From Ryuthela nishihirai (lineage: Eukaryota > Arthropoda > Arachnida > Araneae > Heptathelidae), in contig JAWZYU010000009.1 of NCBI GenBank assembly GCA_038380435.1, positions 65,253,901 through 65,317,900 of the forward strand: a stretch of DNA of 64,000 nt, written 5' to 3'. The translations under genes and the position numbers were made by a program. This document shows, in pieces, positions 1 to 13,690 of the stretch (position 1 is its first letter; the number at the start of each line of letters is the position of its first letter). The notes under the pieces are model-generated. The model saw only the letters and a list, made by a program, of their open reading frames with translations. It searched no databases and was not told where the DNA came from.

Positions 1-671
1 GCATTTTGCACAGTGGTATCTCCAAGAAAGTGCCCAAGATGTGAATTTCCCAGCTTATGTTCTGTTTACTGATGAGGCCAGTTTCACTCGGGATGGCGTA
101 TTCAATCAGCACAATGTGCATTTGTGGCCTCACGAGAACCTCCATGGTGTGCGCACCCATGCGGCACAACATCGTTTCACAGTAAATGTGTGGGCAGGTT
201 TAGTTGGCGACTGCTTAGTCAGGCCATACCTTTTACCATCCTGAATGACCTCCGCGAATATCTGATCTTTCTGGAACTGGTTCTACCAGGCTTACTTGCC
301 CATGTTCCAGCAAATGTGAGACACAACATGTGGTTTCAACATAATGGGGCACCTCCCCATTATGGAAGGTGTTTCGTGTGCATTTGAACATGTCTTTTGG
401 GCAACGATGGATTGGGCATGCTGGACCAGTTGCCTGGCCCCCATATTCACCTGATTTAACGAGCGTTGATTTCTTTCTGTGGGGGGCCCTCAAAGCTACC
501 GTGTATGAATCGCCTGTGGAGTCTGACATGGATCTCGTGGCAAGGCTCGTTTGCACTGCTGCTACTATCAAAGAAACTCCAGGTGTGTTCGATCATGTCC
601 TGCAATCAATGCTCCATCGGTGTCACGCATGCATTGCGTCTCATGGTGGAAACTTCGAGCATCTGCTGTAA
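1..671 (+). pseudogene. Tc1/mariner-superfamily transposase relic (DUF4817-associated type), copy 1
   Basis: This is a DDE/D transposase fragment whose 5' half lies off the window. It reads openly from base 2 to 243, where the first catalytic block (FTDEASF, then the WAGLVGD and RPYLLPS segment) is seen. It then resumes in other frames with a QHNGAPPH block near 337-360. From 369 to 671 it carries a WPPYSPDL..VDFFLWG block and a C-terminal end GGNFEHLL followed by a stop. At the second catalytic position the residue is Asn instead of Asp, so the copy is dead even apart from its frameshifts. A second copy at 48.3-49.2 kb keeps Asp here. Assignment to the DUF4817-linked group rests on family memory and on the MITE at 19.3 kb, not on a search. 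Confidence 0.75.
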
Positions 672-868
672 CATTATGAAATGTATCATCACGTAAGCCA
701 TTTGTAATAATTATATCCAATCAATGTTTTCCCATTAATCACTATCTTGTGTCCTTTCAGATCTTGTACCTCTGCTACCACTTTCCCATGACATTTCCAG
801 TTATGGGTTCCTATGCAATTCTCATTCCTTTAGATGTTATCTACCTCCCCTAAAAGTTTGTACCTATA

Positions 869-886
869 TTTTTGAGATACCCTGTA
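869..886 (+). repeat. Right terminal inverted repeat of the 1-0.9 kb transposon (probable)
   Basis: The sequence TTTTTGAGATACCCTGTA lies about 200 bp after the transposase stop. Reversed, it begins TACAGGGTATCTCAAAAA, matching the TACAGGGTG.. start of the MITE at 19274 and the TGAATCACCTTGTA end at about 49190. The left end is outside the window. Confidence 0.55.
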
Positions 887-2366
<1,480 letters not shown>

Positions 2367-2516
2367 TCATTTTAAAAACCATTACAAATACAAACATAAT
2401 AGCAACTTTAATTTTGCCCAAAATTAGTTCACAAAATCAGTTATTTTTGTGCTGAAATTAAAAAAAAATTGTAGCAATTTTATACATAGTTCTCAGCTTG
2501 AATTACTTAACAAAAT

Positions 2517-2897
2517 GGGGCGGGGGTGGCTCAGTCGGTAGCGCGCCAGGCTCGTAATCTGTAGTTCCCAGGTTTGAGTCCCAGCTGGGTCAGCGTTGAG
2601 ATTTATCTCCGCAAAATTACCCGCCCTGCCCACGGTCAGTAGGGGACACCGATGGGCTTGGAAAGGCTGCCGTCCGTCGGATGGGACATTAAGCCGTGGC
2701 CCCATGTGCGGGAGAGACATACCATGTGCACATTACGCTGGATGGCCTTGACGGGAGGCTACCATCTGTCTCCCAACAGCTGTTCCAGTGGGTCCCCTCC
2801 CCCAACCTTCTCTGAGCCTTCGGGGTCTGTGACCCGGCCATTTAGCCCATGGTGTGCAAAAAAGTGCCGCTCAGAGGTAAAACAACCCAACCCAACA
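2517..2897 (+). mobile_element. SINE family 1 (tRNA-derived), copy 1
   Basis: A ~380-bp SINE. The head has a pol III A box (TGGCTCAGTCGGTAGCGC near 2527) and B box (GGTTTGAGTCC near 2571). A long unrelated body follows, with the invariant block GGATGGGACATTAAGCCGTGG, and a CCCAACCCAAC-type tail. The head resembles a tRNA but the acceptor stem cannot close, so this is not a functional tRNA gene. Further copies lie at 7230, 21810, 32668, 33414, 33972, 34738 and 34893. Target duplication is unclear here: AACAAAAT and AACACAAT are only similar. Confidence 0.85.
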
Positions 2898-3227
2898 CAA
2901 TTTCCAAAAAGTTGATTGACATATATTAAAATATTGAAAATGCTACAAAATATTTATTCTTGAAGCTACTGAACACTTTCACTTTCAAAACTTTTTATTT
3001 GCTACAAGAAATCCTAATAACAATCACTGAATAATGGAAGTATCAGTTTTGCTACACATCTTAAGATATAATGACTCTGAATGGGAAAATTTTAATTTGA
3101 ACATCCTTTGTAATGGCCAAAAATAAATTGTACATTTCAATGCTAGAACAGGCTTAATTTCAGAATTTTGCATTTACATATAAGTTTTCTCTTGAAATCC
3201 AAAATTATATCACATTTTAAAGTAGAT
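2898..3227. other. Intronic spacer, nothing recognised
   Basis: AT-rich sequence between SINE1 and RTE copy A, without coding or repeat structure that I can name. Confidence 0.4.
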
Positions 3228-3239
3228 ATAAATATGTAA
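3228..3239. repeat. Target-site duplication left of RTE copy A
   Basis: ATAAATATGTAA occurs here and again at 6836-6847, exactly bracketing the element. This fixes its true 5' and 3' ends. Confidence 0.85.
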
Positions 3240-6200
3240 GGTCTGTAAATGGTAGTTAGTCATAAACTGGAAGGAGAGCTGTGTACCAATCCCCAGTGAT
3301 GATGCACAGAACAGGCCAGGTCTAACATTCGACCCCACTTTCTTGTGGTACAGGTCATTAATACCTTTCAAAAGAGATATTCTCTTTTGGAAAAGAACGG
3401 AAGGGGAGGGCTGCCAGTTCAATAAGGCCTACTGATCTGGTCATCTATGGCAACTTTTTCTTTTTTTCAACCCTGCTGAGAAGTGGTCAACTTCACAGGA
3501 TCCTGGTGCTGACCATTTATACCTACTAGACTGGACTTGTTTATGGATTTGAGCTCGATTATGGATCCTGGACTTACTGCACTGGTGGGCCTCTGTTGAG
3601 GGAGAATCTGCTGCTGTGTTTTCTGTTTGCTTTTTGGGTTGCCAACCCTAAGTGAGTGCAGGCATGGGATACCTTATATCAGCTGGTAGATAATCCTAAT
3701 CAAAGGCCATCGCAGGTACCTGAAACTCACTTAGCTAGTTGGGCATCGTCAAGCCTACTAAACTGGAGTAATGTGTCTCAGGCAGGCCATATGCCTCTTG
3801 AAAAAGTCCACTTGAAAAGTGGTGCCTGAAGTTCCTACCAGCATCAGTGACTTCAGCCTTTAGCAGAGGAGAAACAGGTCTTTCCCCATGCCTGCGATCA
3901 GGGGGCTGTTTGATATTGTTGGCTCTACCTATCTCAATAAACCTAGTTTCTTTAAAAATCCTACTAATCATTTTCTTTCTGCAGGAACATGGAACGTGAG
4001 GACATTACAAAGAGATTATTCTCTTGATGTTCTCACAAAGGAATTCCAGCACTATAACCTAGATATTCTAAGCTTGCAAGAGACCAGATGGACAGGTAAA
4101 GGTGAGATACTTAAAAATAACTTTAAATTTCTCTTTCCAGGGAGGGAGGATGGAAAGCATCACCAAGGCGTGGGTCTGCTGCTCAGCAGACATGCTAGTG
4201 ATGTTCTTCTAGGATATGAGTGCATTAATGAAAGGTTTCTTACAGCAAAATTTCAGACAAGCATTAAAGACTTGAATGTTATCTGCTGTTATGCCCCCAC
4301 TGAGGATGCTGATGAGGATGAGAAGGATAGGTTTTACGGACAACTTCAGGATATTTTGAATTCTGTCAAGAAAGGAGATATTACCCTTGTTCTAGGTGAC
4401 TTCAATGCCAAAGTTGGTACTGACTCTGACCTGTGGGGAGGAATAATAGGCCCTTTTGGTATTGGTAGCTGCAATGGGCAACATCCCTACAGGTAAGTAA
4501 ACTCAATGGTTTCAAAATAACTAACACTTATTACAAACACTGCGACATACATAAGTACACATGGGTTTAACCTGATGGGCTGCATAACAATATGATTGAT
4601 TATATATTAATTAACAGCAAATGGGCTAGTTCTGTTAGAAAAACCAGGGCATATAGAGGAGCTGAAATTGAATCTGACTACACCTTGTTTGTTCTCTTGC
4701 AACTTAGACTTCAAAAGTGTTGTGCTAAGGTTAAAAAATTTACCTTTAATATTGAAGCTCTGAAAGACCCAGTTATAGCTAAAGCTTACCATAATAGGCC
4801 ACTTAGTCATTATGACAGTCTTACTACTGAAGTGGAGGAAGAATGGGGCCATTTTAAACAGGCTTTTTTTGGAAACTAACAGTATTCTTTTAGAAAAAAA
4901 GGAGCAGAGGAGGCAGAATTATATGAGTGATAAGGCACTTGGGCTTATTTCAGAAAGAAGGAACTGCAGGAATGTCCTTAATCAGTACCCTACTAGTCCT
5001 AATAGAAAGCATTACAGAGAGCTTAATAAATATGTAAAGGATCAGTTAGCTGCCGATAAGAATCTTTGGCTTGATGGCTTGGCTGACAAAGCCAAGGAAG
5101 CAGTTAGACAGCACAACAGTAAGAGAGCTGTACCAGATAGTTAATGTTTTGTATGGTAGAAAATGGACAAGTATACATGAATTGAAGGATAAACAAGGTA
5201 AGGTTACAGAAGGTGAGGATTCCATCATGGCTGGTGGGCTGAGCATTTCAGTGATGTTCTAAACAATGTGATTAGTTCTACTCCAACTGTTTGCAATGAT
5301 TATAGAAGCATTACTGGCTTTAATGTTGGCCCTATAACACAGTCTGAAGTTAGTTTGGCTATTTCTAAACTTAAACTACATAAATCCCCAGAGGTATATG
5401 CAATTTCTATGGAAATGCTTTGATGTGAATGTTTCAGTTACCATGTGGATGACTGAAATTTTGAATATCTTTTATGATAAAGGCATGGTTCCTAAGGATT
5501 TTACCAGAGCTAATTATTATACCTATTTTTTAAAAAAGGTGATTGCAATTCTTGTGATAACTATAGGGGTATCAGCCTACTTTCTGTTCCAGGTAAAGTT
5601 CTTTGAATGATTGTGCTTAATAGAATTAAGAATCTCTTTGGCAGTCAATTATGTGATGAGCAATGTGGATTCAGAAGCGATAGGGGATGTGTAGGTCAGA
5701 TATTTTCACTCAGGCAGATTCTTGAGAAATGTTTAGAGTTTCAGAAACCTTTGGTTACTAGCTTTGTTGATTGTCATAATTTGTGGTTGATTGTGGGATC
5801 ATATGGTATACCAGACAATTTTGTTAACCTAATGAAAGCTCTCTATAATAACACTGAGTCGTTTGTGAGAGTTGGTAAGGCTTGTAGCAATTGGTTTAGC
5901 ATTACTTCTGGTGTTCGACAAGGGTGCATTTTGTCTCCTTTTCTCTTTAGCTTGGTTATTGATTATGGTATGCGAAATTGACTTCAAGGGAAAGATTTTG
6001 GCCTTAAATGGACTGGAGACACGAAAATTTCTGATTTAGATTATGCTGATGATTTAGCCCTTTTGGCAAATGATGTTGAGAGATGAACTCTTTCATTCGA
6101 GCTGTTGATGAGACTGGTAGCAGAGTAGGTTTGGTTATAAACAGAGAGAAAACTAAAGTGATGAAAATTGGTCAGGCAGGCTGTGATTCAGTTAATCTGA

Positions 6201-6835
6201 ATGGTTGCAGTCTTGAGCAGGTGTCACAGTTTAATTACCTTGGGAGCTATGTAACAGATAATGGTGATGTGCGGCATGAGATTAACAGACGAATAGGGAT
6301 TGCTGCTGGGACTTTTAAGAATCTATGGAGAGTGTGGAGAAATAGGCGTATACACCTAAAGACTAAAATTAAACTGTATAATAGTTTGGTTCTTTCTAGG
6401 GTTAGTTATGGTAGTGAAACTTGGAAGTTTGTAAACAAGATAACAGGAAACTAGATACTTTTGATTCTAGATGCTTGCATAGTATCTTGGGTATTAGGTG
6501 GTTTAACTTTGTAACTAATGATGAGGTTAGGCAAAGGAGTCTGCAACCTCCTTTAAGCAGCATATTGTGCAGAGAGAGACTCCGCTGGTTTGGCCATGTT
6601 GCCTGCATGGATAATTATAGATTGGCAAATAGGGTTATGAACAGTGTGCCTAAAGGCCTCAGAAAGAGGGGGAGACCTAGGATGCGGCAGGCTGACAATG
6701 TCAAACAGGGCCTTGTTAGAATTGGTGTCAGTGGCCAGATGCAGCAGATGTAGCTCAGGACAGATATGCTTGGAGAATTAAACTGCACGGTCTGGTTGGA
6801 CCTCTGTAGCCCATGGCTGCTTGAGGAGGAGGATG
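3240..6835 (+). mobile_element. RTE-clade non-LTR retrotransposon, copy A (full length, 3,596 bp)
   Basis: The 12-bp direct repeat ATAAATATGTAA flanks the element, giving ends GGTCTGTAAATGGTAG.. and ..TTGAGGAGGAGGATG. The 3' end is a short GGA/GAT-rich simple repeat rather than a long poly(A), as is usual for RTE elements. About 640 bp of 5' leader precede the coding region. This copy is the reference for the other copies (B 26.3-31.3 kb, C1/C2 42.5-46.5 kb, D 53.6-57.3 kb). Its 5' start GTAAATGGTAG is shared with copy B, confirming full length. It lies antisense to the host kinase gene, in its intron. Confidence 0.9.
3888..6753 (+). pseudogene. RTE endonuclease-reverse transcriptase ORF, copy A (broken)
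   Basis: A single RTE-type polyprotein in pieces. The apurinic-like endonuclease opens at 3888 with MPAIRGLFDIVG, then GTWNVRTLQ, LQETRWTGKG and LGDFNAKVG. A frame break follows at about 4490, then NMIDYILINSKWASS from 4591. The RT has DEQCGFRSDRGC (about 5655), SGVRQGCILSPFLFSLVIDY (about 5910) and the catalytic LDYADDLALLAND block (about 6035). The C-terminal region has RRIGIAAGTFKNLWR, RERLRWFGHVA and GRPRMRQADNVK, typical of RTE ends. Several frameshifts and stops separate these blocks. The FVDFKKAFDSVD RT block seen in copy C2 is deleted here to FVDCHNLWLIV. No protein can be made. Confidence 0.85.
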
Positions 6836-6847
6836 ATAAATATGTAA
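6836..6847. repeat. Target-site duplication right of RTE copy A
   Basis: ATAAATATGTAA, identical to 3228-3239. Confidence 0.85.
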
Positions 6848-7222
6848 AACTGTTTCAAAAAAAAAAGTATTGATTTTAGGTTTAAAATTATTAAGCATTT
6901 ACAAATATATATAACATACGAAATAACCTCTAAAATTCAATGCTACTGACACTACACATGTAATGCTTGTTATCGATATGTGAAAGCTTACTGAAAGCAA
7001 GCATTGCATATATTACATTTGTAGTTTCATTCATGCACCTTCAATGATTCATCAGCATATTATATTAAGTGACATTCTACATCAAAGGTTTTGTCTTGCC
7101 ACTTTTTTACACATCACTTTAGTGAAGTTAGAGCTGTGATATTTTTGTAATGAAAAGTAGTTGAATTCCTCTGTTTTTCACCCTTGTCAGCTTATATTTA
7201 TTATAAAAATGCTGGTAGCCAT
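6848..7222. other. Intronic spacer, nothing recognised
   Basis: AT-rich sequence with no gene or repeat that I can identify. Confidence 0.4.
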
Positions 7223-7229
7223 CTACTGT

Positions 7230-7592
7230 GTCAGTTGGGTGGTTTTACCTCTGGCACTTTTTTTTCACACAATGGACTAAATGGCCAGGTCAAAGGACCC
7301 CAAGGGTTCAGAGAAAGTTGGGGAGTGGGGATTCACTGGACAGCTGTTGGGAAATAGATGGTAACCATGTTCTTTGAAGTGCACAGGGTACAGCTCTCCT
7401 GCATATGGGGCCATTGCATAATGTTCCATCCAATGGTCAGTGGCATTTTTCAAGCCCATCAGTGTGGTATTATTGACTGAGGGAAGGCAGAGAGTTTTGC
7501 AGAGATAAATCTCAATGCTGACCCAAGTGGAACTCAAACCTGGGAACTGCAGATTACGAGCTTGGCACACTACTGACTGAGCCACACCCGCC
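7230..7592 (-). mobile_element. SINE family 1, copy 2
   Basis: Minus-strand copy. The tail end (TTTTACCTCTGGCAC) is at the left and the tRNA-like head (GACTGAGCCACACCCGCCC) at the right. CTACTGT at 7223-7229 and 7593-7599 is a probable short target duplication. It is more diverged than the 21810 copy. Confidence 0.8.
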
Positions 7593-7844
7593 CTACTGTA
7601 CCAGTTTCATTGCAAGTGGTAAAGAATCGAATGCTATTTATGGTTCTCAATAAAAGGGAACCATTATCTTTTTTGTCACCATCAATGGATGGATTAATTT
7701 TTTTTACAACACATGCAATCATTTCCTGCAAATCTTTTAACAAAGTTTATCTTTGATCACAGCACTCACTTAAAACCCTCCTACCTCATTATACTCCTTA
7801 CACATAGAAGCAGTTTGTATACACACTTAGTGGCAATTGAATTA

Positions 7845-7916
7845 CCTCCCCTTCCATATTATATAAGTCCTCCCCTTCCATATTATGTAAGACCTCCCCT
7901 TCCATATTATGTAAGG
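7845..7916. repeat. Three tandem 24-bp units
   Basis: The unit CCTCCCCTTCCATATTATGT plus AAGA is present three times back to back, with two or three base changes. The downstream flank is shared with 33860-33960. Confidence 0.85.
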
Positions 7917-7990
7917 GAAGCTAACTTCAAAGTTCTGTAACTTCTAAAATAAGCATTTTTTAGGAGAAAATATGACAGAAGATGAATTAA
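7917..7990. repeat. Unclassified dispersed repeat, shared with 33.86-33.96 kb
   Basis: The segment with AAGTTCTGTAACTTCTAAAA, ATAAGCATTTTTTAGGAG and GACAGAAGATGA reappears reversed at 33860-33960. There it contains a perfect 30-bp palindrome. Type unknown. Confidence 0.5.
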
Positions 7991-8815
7991 AATTTCAATC
8001 AAGTTTATCTAAATCTTGATTTTCAACAATACACCAATCCTTCAATTTACATGGTAGATAGGTTCTGAGAAATCACCGAGTAAATCAAACCATGCAAATT
8101 GAATCCAACAACTTAAGGCTAAAAAGGGGATAGGTTCCAAAAAAAAAAAAAATCTTTGTTATGAATGAAACATGCACTACAAGTTTCATTTATACATATT
8201 TATCTCTCGAATTTCAATTCAGCAGTAATAATGAACATTAATGTAACATTATTTTGCACTTTAATTGCACTAATTCAGATAAGCTTTGATTAATTTCACA
8301 TATATTTCTTTTTCGTCACAGAAAATATTTATCATTAATGTAGATGTACACTATCGAATTTGAAGACGAAATTTGAAAGAAGGATATTTATGAACTGAAC
8401 AGAAATTAGAAATTAAGCATTTGCACTGTCACTTAGTGCTTATTTTGTAAAATTAGTATTTATATGATATTTTATGAAGCAGTGTACTTACAAATCATCT
8501 GCTGTAGATCATTCACAAAGTTAATAAAGTAATATTTATTACATTTACATTTTGCAGCTAAAAATGAGTTAAACATGATTTTTACTAGTCTGAAAAATTC
8601 AGTCTAGAAAAGTCAGATCTTGCTGCTGAATCAAAACTGGCTTTATTTCATTAAGATGTCACAAGACAGATTGTATTACAATGGCAAGAACATAATTTTA
8701 GCAAAAGAATATAAATATAACTTGTTACAGATGATAATTTTATTTATAGAAATTAACTATTTTCTATTTATTCTTGAAAGCAAATGATATCAATTAAAAT
8801 CATTTGGTTGGTTAT
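7991..8815. other. Intronic sequence, nothing recognised
   Basis: AT-rich. Around 8035-8150 a stretch with AGGTTCTGAGAAATCACCG and GGATAGGTTCC looks like part of a small non-autonomous repeat, but I cannot define its ends. Confidence 0.3.
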
Positions 8816-9005
8816 GGAGGGCTTTCAAAAAGTTCTTGACATGTGTCTGTAGATTTGCACTCCTTCCTCCAAAGTAATGAGCTATGATTTACTTGAAAGC
8901 TTGTCTAAACTTGTCATTACATGTTAAAAACAAGGGCAGTATTATAATTTCTTTCTTCATTGGCAGTGGGGAAAGTTTGGTCAGTGAAGTCTGTATGTTA
9001 TTACT

Positions 9006-10063
9006 ATGGAGCCTACTAAAGATGGAGAAAAAGATTTTACATTTTCACAAGGATGCAGCTTGGGGATGACGCAAAAAAGAATTCATGCCAAATTTATTGC
9101 AAGTAATGGGGATCAATCATGCCTGTTCATATGGCACTGTTATGGGATGGATGCACAAATTCAGAGAAGGATGGCAGAGCTTCGAAGACCTCCCTTATGC
9201 AGGTAGAGAGAAGGAGGCCATGAACAAGAGAACCATCACTGTTGTTTGTGAACTCATTAAGGAAAACCCATACATCCCCATTCAGGTAATAAGTTTAGAT
9301 GTTTAGTGTATCGATTAACAGTGTGGGAACAATTATTCATCAACTTCTGAAGTTCCGAAAGATCTGTGCTAAATGAGTACCACCCACAAACTGGCCAAGC
9401 AGCAAAAAAAGGTTAGAGTTGACTCGTGCAAGGAGATGCTGGCAATGTTTGAACCTAATAGCCCCAAACTGTTAACAGACATTCTCACAGGTGATGAGAG
9501 GTGGTTTTATTACTATACAATTCCCAGAAAGATGTTTGGGTTGCAGAAGATGAACTGCATCCCAAAATCCTACAAGACTTCTGCTCAAGGAAAAGGATGT
9601 TCACAATTTTTTTTTTAATTCCCAGAGTGGTGGCCATGGACACCTTTACCTGACAAAATGACTATAAATGGCCATTACTACACCAACACTGTTTTGCCCA
9701 AAAATGGTTAAGGAGATGAACAAACAGCATCCAATAACATGCATGTAAAGGGTTCTCCTTCTCCATGACAATGCCAGTGTTCACAAAACTCGGTAAATTA
9801 CGGCCTATCTGGAGCAGGAAAAAAAATCAAATGGCTACCCCATCCTGCATATTCACCTGATCTTGCACCATGTGATTTTTGGTTGTTTCCAAAAATTAAA
9901 AAACTAGGTCTTGCAGCCTTTTTCAAGGATACAAAACCTTGCAAAATGTGCTCATTCAGAGTTGTGGAGTATTCCCCAACAGGAGTACCACCAATAGTTC
10001 CAAAATCGGTGTAGACATCTGCAACTTTGAATAGATGCTGGAGGGGAGTACTTTGAAGGATAG
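9006..10063 (+). pseudogene. Mariner transposase relic
   Basis: Mariner-family DD34D-type transposase in at least four frame pieces. Recognisable blocks are MGWMHKFREGWQSFEDLPYA (about 9145), HKLAKQQKKVRVDSCKEMLA, LLTDILTGDERWFYYY with the first Asp (about 9470), RVLLLHDNASVHKT with the second Asp (about 9750), HPAYSPDLAPCDFWLFPKLK with the third Asp (about 9845, partly out of frame), and the C-terminal end CIDAGGEYFEG before a TAG at 10061. The total of about 350 codons is the normal mariner length. A possible left end with AGGGCTTTCAAAAAGTTCTT lies near 8818. I could not find the right inverted repeat. Confidence 0.8.
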
Positions 10064-10305
10064 TAAATGTTTTATTGAGGTAAGTGCAATGTTTTCCATT
10101 CTGCAGACGTATCACTTAGAGATGACAGCCTAATAATCTCCGATGTTATACCACTTATGCTCATAATATTTATTACATTTACATACATTAAAAAAAAACT
10201 CGATCTGTACCATGAAAAACAAAATCTATAATCACTTAAAATGAAACTGGTTGCATTTTCTTGACTGCGTAAATTACAATGTAACCTCAAGACTTGCCTC
10301 AGGTC

Positions 10306-10410
10306 ATGCCACCATGCTCACCAGACTTTAATCCTTGTGATTTCTCGCTCTTAGACTCAAGGACCAGGTTTATCATGGTGACATGCAGTAGCTTGCTGAT
10401 CAAGCCAGTG
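10306..10410 (+). pseudogene. Small transposase fragment (third DDE block)
   Basis: A stretch reading PPCSPDFNPCDF followed, after a frame change, by RLKDQVYHGDMQ. This resembles the third catalytic block of a Tc1/mariner-like transposase different from the adjacent mariner. It is too short to classify. Confidence 0.4.
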
Positions 10411-10589
10411 TGAAAGTCACCTCCCACCAGCACCTATTATCTTATGCTATTTGCAGTCAGTGCTCTTTCATGTGGGTTTTTTCGTGGGAGTTGTAACTAT
10501 TGTCAGGAAATATTGCTTATATGCTTTGCAGTCCTGGCATGTCTGTCATAAACAGATAACACCTGCATTTGCTCAGTTAGTACACTTTT

Positions 10590-13100
10590 TTCCATTAAAC
10601 TTTTGTTTTTATTTCCACAGATTTATTTAACGCTATTTATCGTTTAGAATCATAGCTGTATCTTCGCTAGTTTTTTCTAACAATAATCTAATAAAGTCTT
10701 ACAACTTAACACTGCATATATTTTTTTTCAAGCTCAATTTAGGTTGTTTCTCAACATTTTTATTATTCCTTGATTTTGCAATTAATTTTGATCTTTTATT
10801 ATTTCCTACGAATGAATAAAAGTCTCAGATAAGGAAACAAAGAGAATTTCCTTGCTCTTGGTAATCAGTCCCATAGTTTTCTTTCAGGTAGCAGAAAGTT
10901 CCACTTATAAAAAAGGAAATATTGCATAAACACATTTTATGTTCAAAAACTAAAATTTTTAATCTTTTACTTAGTGAGCTCCAAAATTTTGCTGATGGAG
11001 TATTGATCTTTAAGAAACAATTTGAAGAGGTGGGAGATGGGATGAAAATGTAATTTTGTCAAGACTTTTAACCCACCCCATTAAAAAAATTTCACTTTAA
11101 AGAAACTATTAGTTCATGAATTTATAATGAATGGTCAAATAAGATGCTTAACTTATCCATCTCAAAAATTCTTGGTAATGCCACTCTTGAGGATATTGAA
11201 AGTTTTCAAATTTTAGTGCACAAAACTTATAGGCACTTTGCAAGGTCTCTAAAAGTGCAACAGCCAAACAAAAAATATGTTGCATGCACTGTGAATGAAC
11301 ACTAGTCAAGAAGAAAGTGTCACTCGACTGCCACAAACAGGACAGAAAAGCTCCCATTAGTGGGAACAGTGTAAAGTCAACATGTGCAATTCTGGCCCAT
11401 GTTTTAAAGTGTTTCACAGTAAAAATAAATTCCAAAAAAAATTAACAATCCTGATTCAGGTTAAAAAAAAATATTATGTTAAGAAATTTTCTTCCATTAA
11501 AATATATATATTTGTTCATCAGGTTTTCCACATGAAGCCTTAATTGCCTTACCAGATCCTTTTTTTCAATATATCACTCTGAAAAAAGTCATACTTAACC
11601 CTTTCAGTATCCATGTCGATTATACACATTGACAAAATCCAAAATAAGAGGCTAAAATGGATATATCTGTTTTTAATAGAACAAGTGAAATTTCTATTTT
11701 TAAAAAACAAATTGCTGTTTGAAAATTTTCTTGCATATATTTTATAAAAACACACAATTCAAGCTTTAAAAATAATACTTACTTGTTTCATCTGATGAAT
11801 GTTTTATTAAGTTAAGATGTAAATAATTTGTTAAAGCCACCTGGATTGCCATTTTTTACACCCGATATACAAAAGTCAATTTGCTTGTTTCTGTTTTTTT
11901 ATATTTAAGCAACCTCCTGGTTTAAGCTCACAAATTTGATCTGAACTACTGATACTCATTTTTTTCTTTTAAAGTTTTGAAATTCTTTTGAAAATTAACC
12001 AAAAACTACTATTTTTAAAATTGGAAGATTTTGGAAGTAATCATGAAGTGCATACCTCTGTTGTTATTTTTTTCTGTTTTATTGTCTCTTTTCTGCCTTA
12101 AACCTATTTCAGTATTCCCAAAATTATTTTGTTACGTATCTCAGCAATCTATGCAATGTTCCCACTACTGAAATCAAAACCATAACCAATGCCTTAACCA
12201 GAGCTTGTTGCTCAAGCCTGCAGCTTAAATTAGGTCATGGCCAAGCAAGATCCAGATGCTATTAATTATTTATATATCCAAGTCGTGCATTTGGTGGTTT
12301 GCATGGTGGATTATTCACAATATTGGCTTGATACATTGAATATTATCTCTGTCAGTCAATAGCATTTTATTTATACTTTTATACTAAATCTTTGCTTTTA
12401 TTTCTGTAGATTTATTTTGATTTTATTTCCACAGATATTTATGTCCATTATCGATCTTTTGGAGTTATACTACTTTGCTGGCTATGATAATGGCCAGCTT
12501 ACAACTTGTTGCCAAGGATTTTTTTAAACATCGCTAGGTTATATGCTGATTTTTCTTTTATTATTTCTTCATTTTCAAGTAAAAAAAAAAACTTTGATCT
12601 TTATCATTTTCTGAAAATAAATGAGGTTTTGGACATGGAAGAAAAAAGGACTTCCTTGCATCGAAATTGGTTCTCCTGTGGAACGAAAATTTTTGCAAGG
12701 GTATTATAACCACCCTCCACACACACAGACATAATACTTCTCTGTCACTACCCTTAAAATATTTTTACCTCCCACCTGACAATTTCTTTTAATTATAATT
12801 TTTTGAGCTTATATTGAATGGCTTAAAAAAGCTTACCTCCCCTCCCCCTCAAATATCTTGGCTGTGCCACTCTCAGGATATTAACTTTTTCTTTTTTGCC
12901 TTAGTGAACTAACTTTTTGGCATATAGCCAAGATCACTAAAATTCAACATCTAAATAAAAATAATTCATGTTTAGTACAGAAAACTGTCAAGAAAGAGTT
13001 CCTCCATTTCATAATCAGGACAGAAAATCCCATGAATGTCAGCAATCCAAGTCACCATGTGTGATGGGTTCACTTTAGCTAGTCATTTATTTCCATTTAT
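10590..13100. repeat. Old dispersed repeat present twice (10.59-11.5 and 12.39-13.1 kb)
   Basis: Two diverged copies about 1.8 kb apart. Shared marks are TTTTTATTTCCACAGAT (about 10605 and 12425), a poly(T) tract with TTTGATCTT, CTTGGTAATGCCACTCTTGAGGATATT against CTTGGCTGTGCCACTCTCAGGATATT (about 11170 and 12857), and CAGGACAGAAAA (about 11337 and 13016). The front part also occurs at 35410-35560. The back part (TTCTGGCCCATGTTTTAAA.. to TTAGGTTTTCCA..) recurs at about 16095-16300. At about 11596 there is TTAACCCTTTCAGTATCC, which looks like a piggyBac-type end. No protein could be read. Confidence 0.45.
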
Positions 13101-13150
13101 ATTATAATTATTATTTGAGGGCTAGGAGTCCTATTTTTATCTTTGAAAAA

Positions 13151-13173
13151 GAACCAATCTCTCTCTCTCTCTG
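13151..13173. repeat. (CT)n microsatellite
   Basis: A short run of CT dinucleotides, about ten units. Confidence 0.8.
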
Positions 13174-13690
13174 ACTAGTTATAAGTTGCATACATAATTC
13201 ATTTCAGTAGATTTACATAACCATTGTTGGCATTGCAAGTACTAAGGTCACAACCACTTGCATGAATGCCACTCTTTGAGTGGCATTGGCAGCATTTGAA
13301 GCTCAGAGTAGTCAATGAGGTCAGTCAGCAGAGGAGGAGGAGGATAGCTGTGTGAGCTCAGTTAGGAACAGTTAGTGGTGGAGTACTGTGAATACTGAGT
13401 TACTGTATAAGAGGCAGAGGTTCAGTAGGAGGTCCCAGTAGGTTTTGTATTAAGCCTATTGTTGTATAGCTAGTGCTGATTTTGGAGCATTCGTTCAACT
13501 CATGACCTGTATTTTGGGTGAGTTCAGATTTAAACAGACAGTTTTAATTTATTGAATTTGACTTGATACAATTTTTTCCTTCCTGAGCAGATTAAAAAGT
13601 TAACGAAAGTTTAGTTTTGTGGTTAAGATTATTTTGGACATGCACTACCTTCAAAATTTATCAAATTTTGACACTCTGTTTTATTGGGGT

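Noticed and set aside
2517..2600. Possible tRNA gene (good A and B boxes)
   Set aside because: The acceptor stem cannot pair, and the same head is joined to the same long body in several other places, so it is a SINE head.
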